Shown in pieces: positions 36,084-44,567 of a stretch of 64,000 nucleotides of DNA. A model generated the notes under the pieces. It ran no database searches, had not been told where the DNA came from, and was given only the letters and a program-made list of their open reading frames with translations. Each line of letters starts with the position of its first letter. The first letter of the stretch is position 1. This stretch comes from Marinoscillum sp. MHG1-6 (GTDB lineage Bacteria > Bacteroidota > Bacteroidia > Cytophagales > Cyclobacteriaceae). Made by a program: the position numbers and the translations under genes. The stretch covers positions 496,001 to 560,000 of the forward strand of contig NZ_JAMZMI010000002.1 of NCBI RefSeq assembly GCF_024714475.1. The letters run 5' to 3'.

Positions 36084-37592
36084 GTGAATCTTGTGGCGAC
36101 AGAAAGAAGTGAACCTAACTTAATCCAATCATTTATCCCCATCATTTTCCTGATCGTTGCCCTGTCCATCAACGTTGGATTGTTTGGCGATGCTGCGTTG
36201 GACGGGTCCAATCAGATCATTTTGATCCTTTCTGCAACAGTAGCCACAGGAGTTGCATTAAAAATTGGCTTTAAATGGAAAGAAATAGAATCAGGGATAT
36301 TGAAGAGTATCAACTCAGCCATGGCTTCAATCCTCATTCTTCTATTTATCGGATCGCTTGCTGGCACATGGCTGCTTAGTGGGGTGGTTCCGGCCATGAT
36401 CTACTATGGGCTTCAGATACTCAACCCTTCTATATTTCTATTCGCATCTTGTATAGTGTGTTCGGTCGTATCACTGGCAACAGGAAGCTCCTGGACCACA
36501 GCGGCCACGGTCGGAATAGCTCTTATGGGTATTGGAAAGGCTTTGGGAATTTCAGAAGGGTTAATTGCGGGCTCGATTTTGTCGGGAGCCTATTTCGGAG
36601 ATAAGATGTCACCGCTTTCTGACACCACGAACCTTGCTCCTGCCATGGCAGGAACGGACCTTTTCACACACATCAGGTACATGACGATCACTACTATCCC
36701 AAGTATTAGCATCACCCTGATCATTTTCCTGTTTATCGGATTTAATCTTGATTCATCAGGTTCAATCAACGCCACAGCAGATATCCTTCAGGCCATAGAT
36801 GATAAATTTTACATAAGCCCCTGGCTATTCATTGTGCCCGCTGTAGTAGTCATACTTATTGTAAAAAAAATACCTGCATTACCCGCTATTCTAATAGGAA
36901 CGATACTGGCCTCCATCTTTGCAATGATCTTTCAAAAGGACATGGTCATGGACGTAGCCAGTGAGCAAGTAACAGCATATGGTTTTCTGTTGGATCGCTT
37001 AAGTTCTGCTTTCCCAATATTTACTGGACTTTTCTTAGGCACTGTGCAATCTTTATTCGGTGACGTGAACATCACTACCTCTAACGAATTAGTGAACGAG
37101 CTCCTGAGCTCTGGTGGAATGAAAGGCATGCTTGGAACCATCTGGTTAATTATCTCCGCCATGATATTTGGAGGGGTTATGGAAGGAAGTGGCATGCTCA
37201 AAACTATTGCTTCCAGCATCATCAGGCTTGTCAATTCGACTGGTGCTTTGATTGCCTCTACGGCGGGAACGTGTGTGTTTTTCAATATTACTGCTTCGGA
37301 TCAATACCTCGCCATTGTAGTTCCCGGAAGAATGTACTCAGATATTTATCAAAGAAAAGGACTCGCCCCCGAAAACCTTAGTAGAACGCTAGAAGATTCC
37401 GGTACCGTAACCTCGGTTTTAGTACCATGGAACACCTGTGGAGCTTACCATTCTCAGGTTCTTTCAGTTTCTACGTTTACGTTTGCCCCTTATTGTTTTT
37501 TCAACATCATTAGCCCGCTTATGACCATACTCATTGGAACCATTGGTTATAAAGTGAAAAAATTAACAAAGAAAGAACCTGAGGTAGCTTGA
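36084..37592 (+). CDS. Na+/H+ antiporter, NhaC family
   Basis: A 502-residue inner-membrane protein with about 11-12 hydrophobic segments. The NhaC signature runs through ATGSSWTTAATVGIALMGIG, GAYFGDKMSPLSDTTNLAPA and, near the end, VPWNTCGAY. It exchanges Na+ for H+, consistent with a marine or halotolerant lifestyle. The start is GTG at 36084; a second GTG at 36093 is possible. Its stop overlaps the TTG start of the exonuclease gene by 4 bases. Confidence 0.9.
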   Translation: MNLVATERSEPNLIQSFIPIIFLIVALSINVGLFGDAALDGSNQIILILSATVATGVALKIGFKWKEIESGILKSINSAMASILILLFIGSLAGTWLLSGVVPAMIYYGLQILNPSIFLFASCIVCSVVSLATGSSWTTAATVGIALMGIGKALGISEGLIAGSILSGAYFGDKMSPLSDTTNLAPAMAGTDLFTHIRYMTITTIPSISITLIIFLFIGFNLDSSGSINATADILQAIDDKFYISPWLFIVPAVVVILIVKKIPALPAILIGTILASIFAMIFQKDMVMDVASEQVTAYGFLLDRLSSAFPIFTGLFLGTVQSLFGDVNITTSNELVNELLSSGGMKGMLGTIWLIISAMIFGGVMEGSGMLKTIASSIIRLVNSTGALIASTAGTCVFFNITASDQYLAIVVPGRMYSDIYQRKGLAPENLSRTLEDSGTVTSVLVPWNTCGAYHSQVLSVSTFTFAPYCFFNIISPLMTILIGTIGYKVKKLTKKEPEVA

Positions 37593-38173
37593 ATTTCAGA
37601 ACATTCATATCCAAAGAAGAAGTACAGTCACTCGACCTGATCAGGTTTGAGGGAGACATCTATGTCATTGAGACCAAGGAGGAGCTTGAAAAGGCTCTGT
37701 CCAATTTATCTCAGGAAGAATACGTCGGCTTTGATACAGAGACGAAACCAAGCTTTACCAAAGGCGAATACTACGACCCAGCTCTCATACAGCTGTCCAC
37801 GCTGACACAGTGTTATTTGATCAGACTAAAAAAGACCGGGTTTACCAACGACCTGGTGGCCTTTTTTGAAAATAAGCGAATCAAAAAAATAGGAATCAGC
37901 ATTCGGGACGATATACGGGATCTTCAAAAAGTACGCTTGTTTGAACCCTTGGGGTTCCTGGATCTCAATCATGTTGCGGAAAGAATGAGCATCACTCAAA
38001 TTGGAGTAAGAAGTCTCACCGGAATATTCCTAAATCGAAGAGTTTCGAAAAGTCAACAAACTTCTAATTGGGAAAATGCGCAACTGACGGAGTCTCAGAA
38101 AAACTATGCAGCTACAGATTCATGGATTTGCATGAAGATTCTGGAAATATTGCAAGAACGTGGATACCTATAA
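37589..38173 (+). CDS. 3'-5' exonuclease domain protein (DEDD, RNase D/WRN-like)
   Basis: A 194-residue protein starting at TTG (overlapping the nhaC TGA). It contains the DEDDy exonuclease motifs: ExoI GFDTET, ExoII region KIGISIRDDIRDL, and ExoIII YAATDSWICMKI with Tyr and Asp. There is no HRDC domain, so it is a minimal single-domain 3'-5' exonuclease acting on RNA or DNA. Its 3' end overlaps convergent yigZ by 6 bases. Confidence 0.87.
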   Translation: MNFRTFISKEEVQSLDLIRFEGDIYVIETKEELEKALSNLSQEEYVGFDTETKPSFTKGEYYDPALIQLSTLTQCYLIRLKKTGFTNDLVAFFENKRIKKIGISIRDDIRDLQKVRLFEPLGFLDLNHVAERMSITQIGVRSLTGIFLNRRVSKSQQTSNWENAQLTESQKNYAATDSWICMKILEILQERGYL

Positions 38174-38773
38174 AGCCCCTTGGACTTTCAGCTCTGCATC
38201 CAATAGTTCAAAAGCCTCCTCGAGATTCGGAACATCCTCGTCCTTTACGGACAAAATGTACCTACACGCGTCGGTATATTGCTTATCTCTATACTCAAGG
38301 TCAAAATCTGCCAATATTCGTTCTACCGCAGCAGTTTCATCATAAGCGAACGTAAGTTCTACCAAAGTTTGGGAATACACGACCTGCACATCCACTTTAC
38401 TTAACGCATCTTCAGACGAAGTCTTATAGGCATGGATCAAACCCCCAACACCCAACTTTGTCCCGCCGAAGTATCGCACCACAACAACCAGGGTATTCGT
38501 AAGCTCATGTGATCTGATTTGTCCAAGAATGGGATCGCCTGCGGAATGATTAGGTTCCCCATCATCATTGGCACGAAATCGCTGGTCCTTCAATCCAATA
38601 ATGTAGGCATAGCAATGATGGCGTGCATCGTAATACCTTTTTTTCAGCGCGGAAAGTATAGATGCCACCTCCTCTTCACTTTCTACAGGGTAAGCATATG
38701 CCAAAAACTTGCTCCCTTTTTCCTTATACAGACCATCGGTAGGTTTAGCTATAGTGCGGAATTCATTTTTCAT
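38168..38773 (-). CDS. YigZ/IMPACT family protein (UPF0029)
   Basis: A 201-residue protein. The N-terminal domain carries the UPF0029 signature (ARHHCYAYIIG, DDGEPNHSAGDPILGQI, NTLVVVVRYFGGTKLGVGGLIHAY). A smaller C-terminal ferredoxin-like domain (about 135-200) follows. YigZ proteins bind nucleic acids; eukaryotic IMPACT modulates translation stress signalling. The bacterial role is unclear. It is co-transcribed with the TPR protein upstream (ATGA overlap). Confidence 0.9.
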   Translation of the reverse strand: MKNEFRTIAKPTDGLYKEKGSKFLAYAYPVESEEEVASILSALKKRYYDARHHCYAYIIGLKDQRFRANDDGEPNHSAGDPILGQIRSHELTNTLVVVVRYFGGTKLGVGGLIHAYKTSSEDALSKVDVQVVYSQTLVELTFAYDETAAVERILADFDLEYRDKQYTDACRYILSVKDEDVPNLEEAFELLDAELKVQGAL

Positions 38774-39921
38774 TCCAACCTAAAAATGATGGCCTTGGCA
38801 TCCTGCTCTGCCTCTTTGGTTTCTGCGTATTTCATTGATAGCTGGGCGTAATCAATGGCTTTTTGGTTCTGCCCTTTTTTCATATGATATTTCGCCAGCC
38901 CCAAATAAGATAAACTCACATAGTAGTCATCTTCCTGATTCTCATGATCAATCTTATCCACGACCATATGATAGTAGAGAGCAGCCTTCACCCAGTTTTC
39001 ATTTACCACCTGCTCATACAAACCCATGTAGGCATTTCCTGCCCGGGTGTAATAGGGCTTCTTCGCATCTAATAACTTCTGAATATGACTAAATTCCGCC
39101 TTTTCAAACTCATTTACCCCTGCAAGGGACTCCAGGTATTTTGCCGACACATAGTAATTGCCCGGGTAAATGCCGGACAGTTCCAGCAAATAGGATTGAG
39201 CTAGTTGCGGCAGCTCCTCATATCTTAAATAGATGTAGGCCAAATAGACATAGGACTCTACCTTGGTCAATACTCCCTTTCGGCAGCCTTCTTTGATCTG
39301 ATTTAATCCCAACTCAGCATCTCCACTTTTGAAAAACCATAGTAGCGGTTTGTAAGAAGGGTGCCGCTCAGGATATTTCTCACGAAAGTAATTATACACC
39401 CCTTGCGGAAGATAAAATTCAGGATTTTCCTCGGGCAGGTCATCAGACTCCCGAATCAATGTGTATGCTTTACCTGCTTCGGTAATGGCCTTCATATAAT
39501 TCCCGGCATCAGCATAATACTCCGCCATGAGCCCGTGAGCCGTCATTTCAAAGAAGATAGCCTCTGGATGCTCCTGCCTGGCTCCATCAAGCCGCTGGGC
39601 CAACCTAACCGTCTCATTCAGGTAAAAGATAAAATCATCAAATGCTGGCAGCTCAGTAATATCAGGGATATTGGACCACAGGATATTCATGGCAAAAAGA
39701 AGGGCTACCACCGGATGTTCGGGCAGAACCTGATCCACAGAATCTATATAGGTATTAGCCAGATCAGTCTCCATATTGTAAATATGATCCACAGCATTTC
39801 TCACCCGCTCGATATTCCTTGGGTTATCAAATAACTGGGCATTCACCTGACCCACAACGCAAACAAAACCAATGGCTACGATCGCCTTTTTAATCACACC
39901 TGATTCCTTTAAAATTTTCAT
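38770..39921 (-). CDS. Exported TPR-repeat protein
   Basis: A 383-residue protein with a signal sequence (about 1-29, ending VNAQ) and a helical body. Divergent TPR-like pairs include YMKAITEAGKAYTLI, YYVSLSYLGLAKYHMKKGQNQKAIDYAQ and YVYLAYIYLRYEELPQLA. It has a 4-base overlap with yigZ. No enzyme motif seen. Likely periplasmic; conserved-hypothetical proteins of this shape are common in Cytophagales. Confidence 0.65.
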   Translation of the reverse strand: MKILKESGVIKKAIVAIGFVCVVGQVNAQLFDNPRNIERVRNAVDHIYNMETDLANTYIDSVDQVLPEHPVVALLFAMNILWSNIPDITELPAFDDFIFYLNETVRLAQRLDGARQEHPEAIFFEMTAHGLMAEYYADAGNYMKAITEAGKAYTLIRESDDLPEENPEFYLPQGVYNYFREKYPERHPSYKPLLWFFKSGDAELGLNQIKEGCRKGVLTKVESYVYLAYIYLRYEELPQLAQSYLLELSGIYPGNYYVSAKYLESLAGVNEFEKAEFSHIQKLLDAKKPYYTRAGNAYMGLYEQVVNENWVKAALYYHMVVDKIDHENQEDDYYVSLSYLGLAKYHMKKGQNQKAIDYAQLSMKYAETKEAEQDAKAIIFRLE

Positions 39922-40058
39922 CGCAATTTAGGCCAACTTATCCTTTTGAGCAGTCAACCCCTTCCCTATCTTTAATGCTCTTCATTGGCAATAATCAGAC
40001 CCTTTTGCTCTCCTGTCGTCCAAAATATATCAACTCATAGCAATAGACTAACCTATCG

Positions 40059-41237
40059 TCAAACGAGAGCGGCACGATAAATAGTTTCAAGGTGATCCAC
40101 CGCTACGCCTGGAGAGTACCGATCTTCAACAAATTTTCTAATGTCTTCGGGTTTGTAAGCTGAAAAGTTCTCAAGCATCCTTTTAATTCCCTTTTGCAAG
40201 GACTGAAAGTTGACTTCACAAGCCTCTCCTACCCTTTCATCAAGTTGATCCGTTACTCCTCCACAACGAGTATATACGAGCGGCTTTCCACAAGACATGG
40301 CTTCAATCGCCACGATGCCAAAAGATTCATGTCTGCTTGGCAGAACGAAAAAATCACAACTCTTCATTTCTACTGCCACCTGATCCTGGGACAATCCACC
40401 GATCAGCTCAACCCTCCCTTCCAGCTTCAATTTTCTAATCTGTCCTTTCAGAAAACTTTTATCACTACCATCTCCACCAATCCTCAATTTCCACTTTTGA
40501 TCACTCAAAGCAGCCATCGCCTCAAGCAGAAGGTCAACCCCCTTTTGCCCTTCTAATCGTCCAAGAGCGAACAACCTGGGGACGGGTTGCGGGTCATTTG
40601 AATTAGGAGAAAATCTATCCATATCAATGAAGTTCACCATTGGGGTGGTGGCAATACCAAATTGCTGTAGCTCCTCACTCAGGTTTTCACCGACAGACAA
40701 TACAGCGGCAGCATTTTGCAGAGGTGGCAGCAACCATTTTTCATAATCTCCCTTGTAAGAAGGCAATGGGAAAGGGCTCATTTGCTCGGTTAACACATAA
40801 GGAATACCTAGTTCCTCTGACAGCTTCATTGCTACAAATCCACCAGGGTGAGAAATATGAGCATGAATAATATCAGGCTTTCCAAAGACTTCGGTAAACC
40901 TTTGCAGGTTTTTTCGATTGGCTTCAATGATACCCTCAATATTTCCATTTTTGATTTTCCGTGTCCAGGTATAGGCCGGGAAGAACAATTCCGAGCAATT
41001 GGGTTCCAATAAGATGTCCTTAGGCTTGTTGGGTCTTTTCGCAAAGAGTTTCAACAAAACTTCCAGCGGTTTGGATTTTATAAGCCAGAATCTGGGGTCA
41101 TTGGCCCCCCATGTACTAATGCCAATATTCCATTCTGGCCTTTCCTTTGCCAGCAACAATGCTTGCTGCTTAAGGAAAATGCCAGTGGATGGAAAAGATG
41201 GACTTGGGTACCAGGACGGAATGACAAAAACATTCAT
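40059..41237 (-). CDS. Glycosyltransferase family 4
   Basis: A 392-residue GT-B glycosyltransferase. The N-terminus (FVIPSWYPSPSFPSTGIFLKQQA) is typical of GT4 enzymes in surface-polysaccharide loci. The C-terminal signature has ALGRLEGQKGVDLLLEA and LPSRHESFGIVAIEAMSCGKPLV. It probably adds a sugar to an exopolysaccharide or lipid-linked glycan. Divergent from a GT2 gene. The 137 bases downstream (39922-40058) hold no feature I can support. Confidence 0.87.
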   Translation of the reverse strand: MNVFVIPSWYPSPSFPSTGIFLKQQALLLAKERPEWNIGISTWGANDPRFWLIKSKPLEVLLKLFAKRPNKPKDILLEPNCSELFFPAYTWTRKIKNGNIEGIIEANRKNLQRFTEVFGKPDIIHAHISHPGGFVAMKLSEELGIPYVLTEQMSPFPLPSYKGDYEKWLLPPLQNAAAVLSVGENLSEELQQFGIATTPMVNFIDMDRFSPNSNDPQPVPRLFALGRLEGQKGVDLLLEAMAALSDQKWKLRIGGDGSDKSFLKGQIRKLKLEGRVELIGGLSQDQVAVEMKSCDFFVLPSRHESFGIVAIEAMSCGKPLVYTRCGGVTDQLDERVGEACEVNFQSLQKGIKRMLENFSAYKPEDIRKFVEDRYSPGVAVDHLETIYRAALV

Positions 41238-41348
41238 AGAAATCAGATCAACAAGCTTGGTCGGATAGGCGAATTAAATGGGTTTTAACTAAACACACAA
41301 TTCATATGATGAACACTAACTTTAGGTCAAATTAAAAAGAACTGCTGC

Positions 41349-42248
41349 ATGAGTGATCCATTGGTTTCGGTTATCTGTCTCTCCCATAACCACAAACCTT
41401 TTGTCCAGGAGGCCATTAATTCGGTATTCAATCAAAGTTATCAAAACATTGAGCTGATTGTTGTGGATGATGCGAGTTCTGATGGCACGCAGGCAGAGAT
41501 AGCAAAATCAATTGCGGGTAAAAAGGTTAAGTTTTTAGCCCTTGATAAAAATTTAGGAAACTGCCGGGCATTCAATCTCGGGTTCGCACAAAGCACCGGG
41601 GATTTTATTATCGATTTGGCGGCAGATGATGTTCTACTACCACAAAGGATTGAGGTTGGCGTTGCGGACTTTCTCCATTACGCAGAAGGTTCCGGAGTTC
41701 ATTTCAGTGATGCTTTTCTGATTGATGCCGGTGGGCAGATAACTGGCACTCATTATAACCGAGATGCCGAAGGTAGAATTAATGAACATGTACCTGATGG
41801 TGACGTCTATAAAATGCTGATAAAAAAGTATTTCATTTGTCCTCCAACCATGATGGTAAAACGACAGGTACTGAAATCCTTGAATGGATATGACGAAAAC
41901 CTCCATTATGAAGATTTTGATTTCTGGATCAGGTCATCGCGCAACTACAAATACATTTTCAATCACGCCCCTTTGGTAAAAAAACGAATTCTGAAATCAG
42001 GCCTGGGCAACGAGCAGACTAAATGGAGAAACAAACATGGGGAGACAACGCTACGCGTATGCAATAAAATTCTGGAGTTAAACAGAACACCTGAGGAGTT
42101 CCAGGCTTTGCGTACACGTGGCTTTTACGAAATCCGAAACGCCATCAGGCATTTTAATTTTCATCTCGTTCCTAAATATTTGAAATTGATCTCAGAGTCG
42201 CGAAAATCTCAGCGACGGTTATCCTCTCCTTCCAGCATTGATAAATAG
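41349..42248 (+). CDS. Glycosyltransferase family 2
   Basis: A 299-residue GT-A glycosyltransferase with the nucleotide-binding start VSVICLSHNHKPFVQEAINSVFNQSYQNIELIVVDDASSDGT and the metal-binding region DLAADDVLL. It is divergent from the GT4 gene with a 111-base gap; a near -7 match (TAACTTTA) lies around 41322-41329. The last 40 bases overlap, on the opposite strand, the end of rsgA, leaving no room for a terminator between the two. Confidence 0.86.
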   Translation: MSDPLVSVICLSHNHKPFVQEAINSVFNQSYQNIELIVVDDASSDGTQAEIAKSIAGKKVKFLALDKNLGNCRAFNLGFAQSTGDFIIDLAADDVLLPQRIEVGVADFLHYAEGSGVHFSDAFLIDAGGQITGTHYNRDAEGRINEHVPDGDVYKMLIKKYFICPPTMMVKRQVLKSLNGYDENLHYEDFDFWIRSSRNYKYIFNHAPLVKKRILKSGLGNEQTKWRNKHGETTLRVCNKILELNRTPEEFQALRTRGFYEIRNAIRHFNFHLVPKYLKLISESRKSQRRLSSPSSIDK

Positions 42249-43129
42249 CTCAGGTACCGTTCTCCTGAGATATTACCGTTCTCCACCTCCGCCAATACGG
42301 CACAACCTGGCTCGTTAACATGAATACAATTATGAAAGCGACATTCTCCCAAATGATTTCGCATTTCGGGAAAATAATGCGCTAGCTCCTCGGCTTCTAT
42401 TTCCGCCAGTCCCAATTCCTTGATCCCGGGTGTATCAATAATGGCCGAATCCTCATCAAAAAAGAACATCTCCGCAAAGGTGGTGGTGTGAACACCCTTA
42501 TTCGCAAAGTCTGAGATCTCAGACACTTTTTGCTCCACATTTGGAAGCAGTAGGTTGATCATGGTGGATTTTCCGGTCCCGGAATGACCTGAAACCAGAC
42601 TAACCCTACCCCGTAACAATTTCATTAAATCTTCCGAAAGGCCATCCTCGGTAAAGGAAGTTAAAACACATTGATAGCCAATCTTATCATATCGATACAT
42701 GGCATATAGCACCTCCTCTATTTCATCCTGATTGAGTAGATCTCTTTTATTAAAAATAATGACTCCCGGAATCCTGAAGGCCTCCAATGTAACCAGAAAC
42801 CGATCGATAAAACCGAAGGAGGTTTTCGGTCTTTTAAGGGTCACAATTAAAACTGCCTGATCAACATTCGCAGCGATGAGATGATCATGATTCTTTTTTC
42901 GAGGTGATTTCCTAATGATGTAATTCTCGCGAGGCAGGATCTCCTCAATGACCCACTCGTTCTGACCACCTTCATTTTTCACCAAAGTAACCTTATCCCC
43001 AACTGCAATGGGATTGGTGATCTTCTTATCCTCAAGTTTAAAGCGTCCCCTCAATCGGGCATCAAGTATTCCTTCATCGGTTTTTACCGTGTACCATGAA
43101 CCTGTCGACTTGATGATCAATCCTTGCAT
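42209..43129 (-). CDS. rsgA: Small ribosomal subunit biogenesis GTPase RsgA
   Basis: A 306-residue circularly permuted GTPase (YjeQ) that helps mature the 30S subunit. Residues 1-70 form the OB-fold. G4 NKRD is at 127-130, G1 GHSGTGKST at 181-189 and G3 DTPG at 232-235, in the permuted order that defines the family. The C-terminal zinc knuckle is C263, C268, H270, C276. It is preceded on its strand by the peroxiredoxin terminator, so it is probably transcribed separately. Confidence 0.96.
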   Translation of the reverse strand: MQGLIIKSTGSWYTVKTDEGILDARLRGRFKLEDKKITNPIAVGDKVTLVKNEGGQNEWVIEEILPRENYIIRKSPRKKNHDHLIAANVDQAVLIVTLKRPKTSFGFIDRFLVTLEAFRIPGVIIFNKRDLLNQDEIEEVLYAMYRYDKIGYQCVLTSFTEDGLSEDLMKLLRGRVSLVSGHSGTGKSTMINLLLPNVEQKVSEISDFANKGVHTTTFAEMFFFDEDSAIIDTPGIKELGLAEIEAEELAHYFPEMRNHLGECRFHNCIHVNEPGCAVLAEVENGNISGERYLSYLSMLEGEDNRR

Positions 43130-43160
43130 ATTTCGGAAGCAAAGCTATGAAACCACAAAC

Positions 43161-43190
43161 AAAAAAAGCCGTCAAGACAAACTTGACGGC
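43161..43190 (-). terminator. Terminator of the perR-peroxiredoxin operon
   Basis: On the minus strand GCCGTCAAG pairs with CTTGACGGC (9 bp, 5-base loop), followed by seven T. It lies 26 bases after the peroxiredoxin stop. Confidence 0.93.
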
Positions 43191-43215
43191 CCTTAAAGAA
43201 AAATATTTCTATCTC

Positions 43216-43845
43216 TTAGTGAGAAGACAAGTAAGAGGCAACACCATCTCTGGTAGCTTGCATCGCATCTTTTCCTTCTTCCCAGTTGGCAGGACATACT
43301 TCACCGTGCTCTTGAACATGGTGCCATGCATCTACGATTCTGATCATTTCATCAATATTTCTACCAAGAGGCAGGTCATTGATAGTTTCGTGTCTTACCA
43401 CACCTTCTTTGTCGATGAAGAAAGTCCCTCTGTAAGCTACAGGAGCACCTTCAAAAGTAAGCGAGCCTTCTTCGTCGTAGCTCCAATCACCTGCAAGTAC
43501 TCCGTAGTTTGTTGCTACTGTTTTTGCAGGATCAGCTACTAGCGGATAAGTAACACCTTCAATACCACCATTTGCTTTAGGCGTAGTCAACCACGCAAGG
43601 TGAGTTTCTTCAGTATCACAAGAAGCTCCTACAACCTGCACGCCTCTTTTCTCAAACTCAGCTAGTTTTTCCTGAAAAGCAAGGATTTCAGTAGGGCAAA
43701 CGAACGTAAAGTCCTTAGGGTAAAAGAAGAACATCACTTCTTTCTTACCCACGTACTGCTCCAATGAAAAGCTATTAACAATCTCCTCTCCGTCTAATAC
43801 TGCAGGAGTATTGAATAATGGTGCTTGTTTTCCAACTAATGACAT
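43216..43845 (-). CDS. 2-Cys peroxiredoxin (AhpC/Prx1 class)
   Basis: A 209-residue thiol peroxidase. The peroxidatic cysteine C50 lies in FYPKDFTFVCPTE and the resolving cysteine is C184 in GEVCPANW. It reduces H2O2 and organic peroxides in the cytoplasm. Codon use is strongly biased, consistent with high expression. It lies 23 bases downstream of the perR-like gene in the same direction, so it is likely co-regulated by it. No ahpF is nearby; the electron donor could be thioredoxin. Confidence 0.95.
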   Translation of the reverse strand: MSLVGKQAPLFNTPAVLDGEEIVNSFSLEQYVGKKEVMFFFYPKDFTFVCPTEILAFQEKLAEFEKRGVQVVGASCDTEETHLAWLTTPKANGGIEGVTYPLVADPAKTVATNYGVLAGDWSYDEEGSLTFEGAPVAYRGTFFIDKEGVVRHETINDLPLGRNIDEMIRIVDAWHHVQEHGEVCPANWEEGKDAMQATRDGVASYLSSH

Positions 43846-43868
43846 AATTTGTTTTTAGATTTTATGAA

Positions 43869-44318
43869 TTAAACAATAGTTACTTTTTTGTCTGGATCAG
43901 CCTTCTCTCCGTTGATTTGAAGCTTTACTTCCGTAATCTTAAAGTTGCTGATCTTCTTTTTGTCAAAATACCCCTTTATCAAATCATTCAATTCCTCATC
44001 ATAATAGTCCTGGATTTCTTCAGTATTCACCGCATAGATATGACTGTGCGAATCGGTTCGGGCGTCATAACGCTTCAATCCATTTCTGGAAGCAACAGGC
44101 CTAGCCAGCCCCACTTCAACGAGTTTTTCTAAAATGCGATAAACGCTTCCCAACGAAACACTTGGATTATTCGGCTGCAAGGCGGTATGCACCTGTTCTG
44201 CTGTAGGATGCTCTTCATTGGTGAGCAGCTCATGCAAAACAGCTATCCGCGGATGTGTTGCCTTTAAACCAGCCGTTGCTATTAGTTCCTTTGTATTTTG
44301 ATAGGTATTAGAATTCAA
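43869..44318 (-). CDS. Fur-family peroxide regulator (PerR-like), cysteine-free
   Basis: A 149-residue Fur-family repressor with a winged helix in the first 80 residues (THPRIAVLHELL, PSVSLGSVYRILEKL). Counted from the TTG start at 44318, H37, D85, H91, H93 and D104 fall at exactly the positions of the PerR peroxide-sensing metal site of Bacillus subtilis. The protein has no cysteine, so the structural CxxC zinc site of most Fur/PerR proteins is missing; a PerR lacking it is known in Leptospira. There is no ATG, only TTG, near the expected start. It is upstream of a peroxiredoxin in one operon, supporting a PerR role. The start overlaps an inverted repeat. Confidence 0.85.
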   Translation of the reverse strand: MNSNTYQNTKELIATAGLKATHPRIAVLHELLTNEEHPTAEQVHTALQPNNPSVSLGSVYRILEKLVEVGLARPVASRNGLKRYDARTDSHSHIYAVNTEEIQDYYDEELNDLIKGYFDKKKISNFKITEVKLQINGEKADPDKKVTIV

Positions 44319-44342
44319 TTCTAAATAGGAATAATTCTTATT
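44308..44342. promoter_or_regulatory. Two adjacent operator-like dyads at the perR start
   Basis: TTAGAATTCAATTCTAA (44308-44324) is a perfect 8-1-8 inverted repeat containing the TTG start. AATAGGAATAATTCTTATT (44324-44342) is a 9-1-9 repeat with one mismatched pair; its core TAGGAATAATTCTTA has the 7-1-7 layout of Fur/PerR boxes. The centres are 17 bases apart, just downstream of the promoter. They are probably autoregulatory binding sites. Confidence 0.6.
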
Positions 44343-44347
44343 TACTG

Positions 44348-44378
44348 CAAAAGTATATACCGAAATTTCAAAACCAAA
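44348..44378 (-). promoter_or_regulatory. Promoter of the perR-peroxiredoxin operon
   Basis: On the minus strand TTTG (44375-44378), a spacer of exactly 19 bases, and TACTTTTG (44348-44355) reproduce the full Bacteroidota consensus TTTG-N19-TAnnTTTG. Transcription would start near 44340, inside the second dyad. Confidence 0.8.
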
Positions 44379-44467
44379 ACATTTCCTAAGAATACCCCAA
44401 TGTGGGTATATCTCAATCTAATAATTGAGAAATAACATTATTAAAATGGATAAAATCAGGAAATGTA

Positions 44468-44475
44468 TATTTTTG
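44468..44475 (+). promoter_or_regulatory. Candidate -7 element for the lipoprotein/DUF6588 pair
   Basis: TATTTTTG is an exact TAnnTTTG match, 92 bases before the lipoprotein ATG. The -33 region is not TTTG. Between it and the perR promoter lie two small inverted repeats: ATACCC/GGGTAT, about 44392-44409, and TCTCAAT/ATTGAGA, 44411-44430. Confidence 0.45.
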
Positions 44476-44567
44476 TTAAAGTGCAAGTTTCTGCATTACA
44501 GTCTGGCTGATGAAATCAACAATCTCCAGATCACCAATTACCATTTCAAAATGAAAACAATTAGAAA

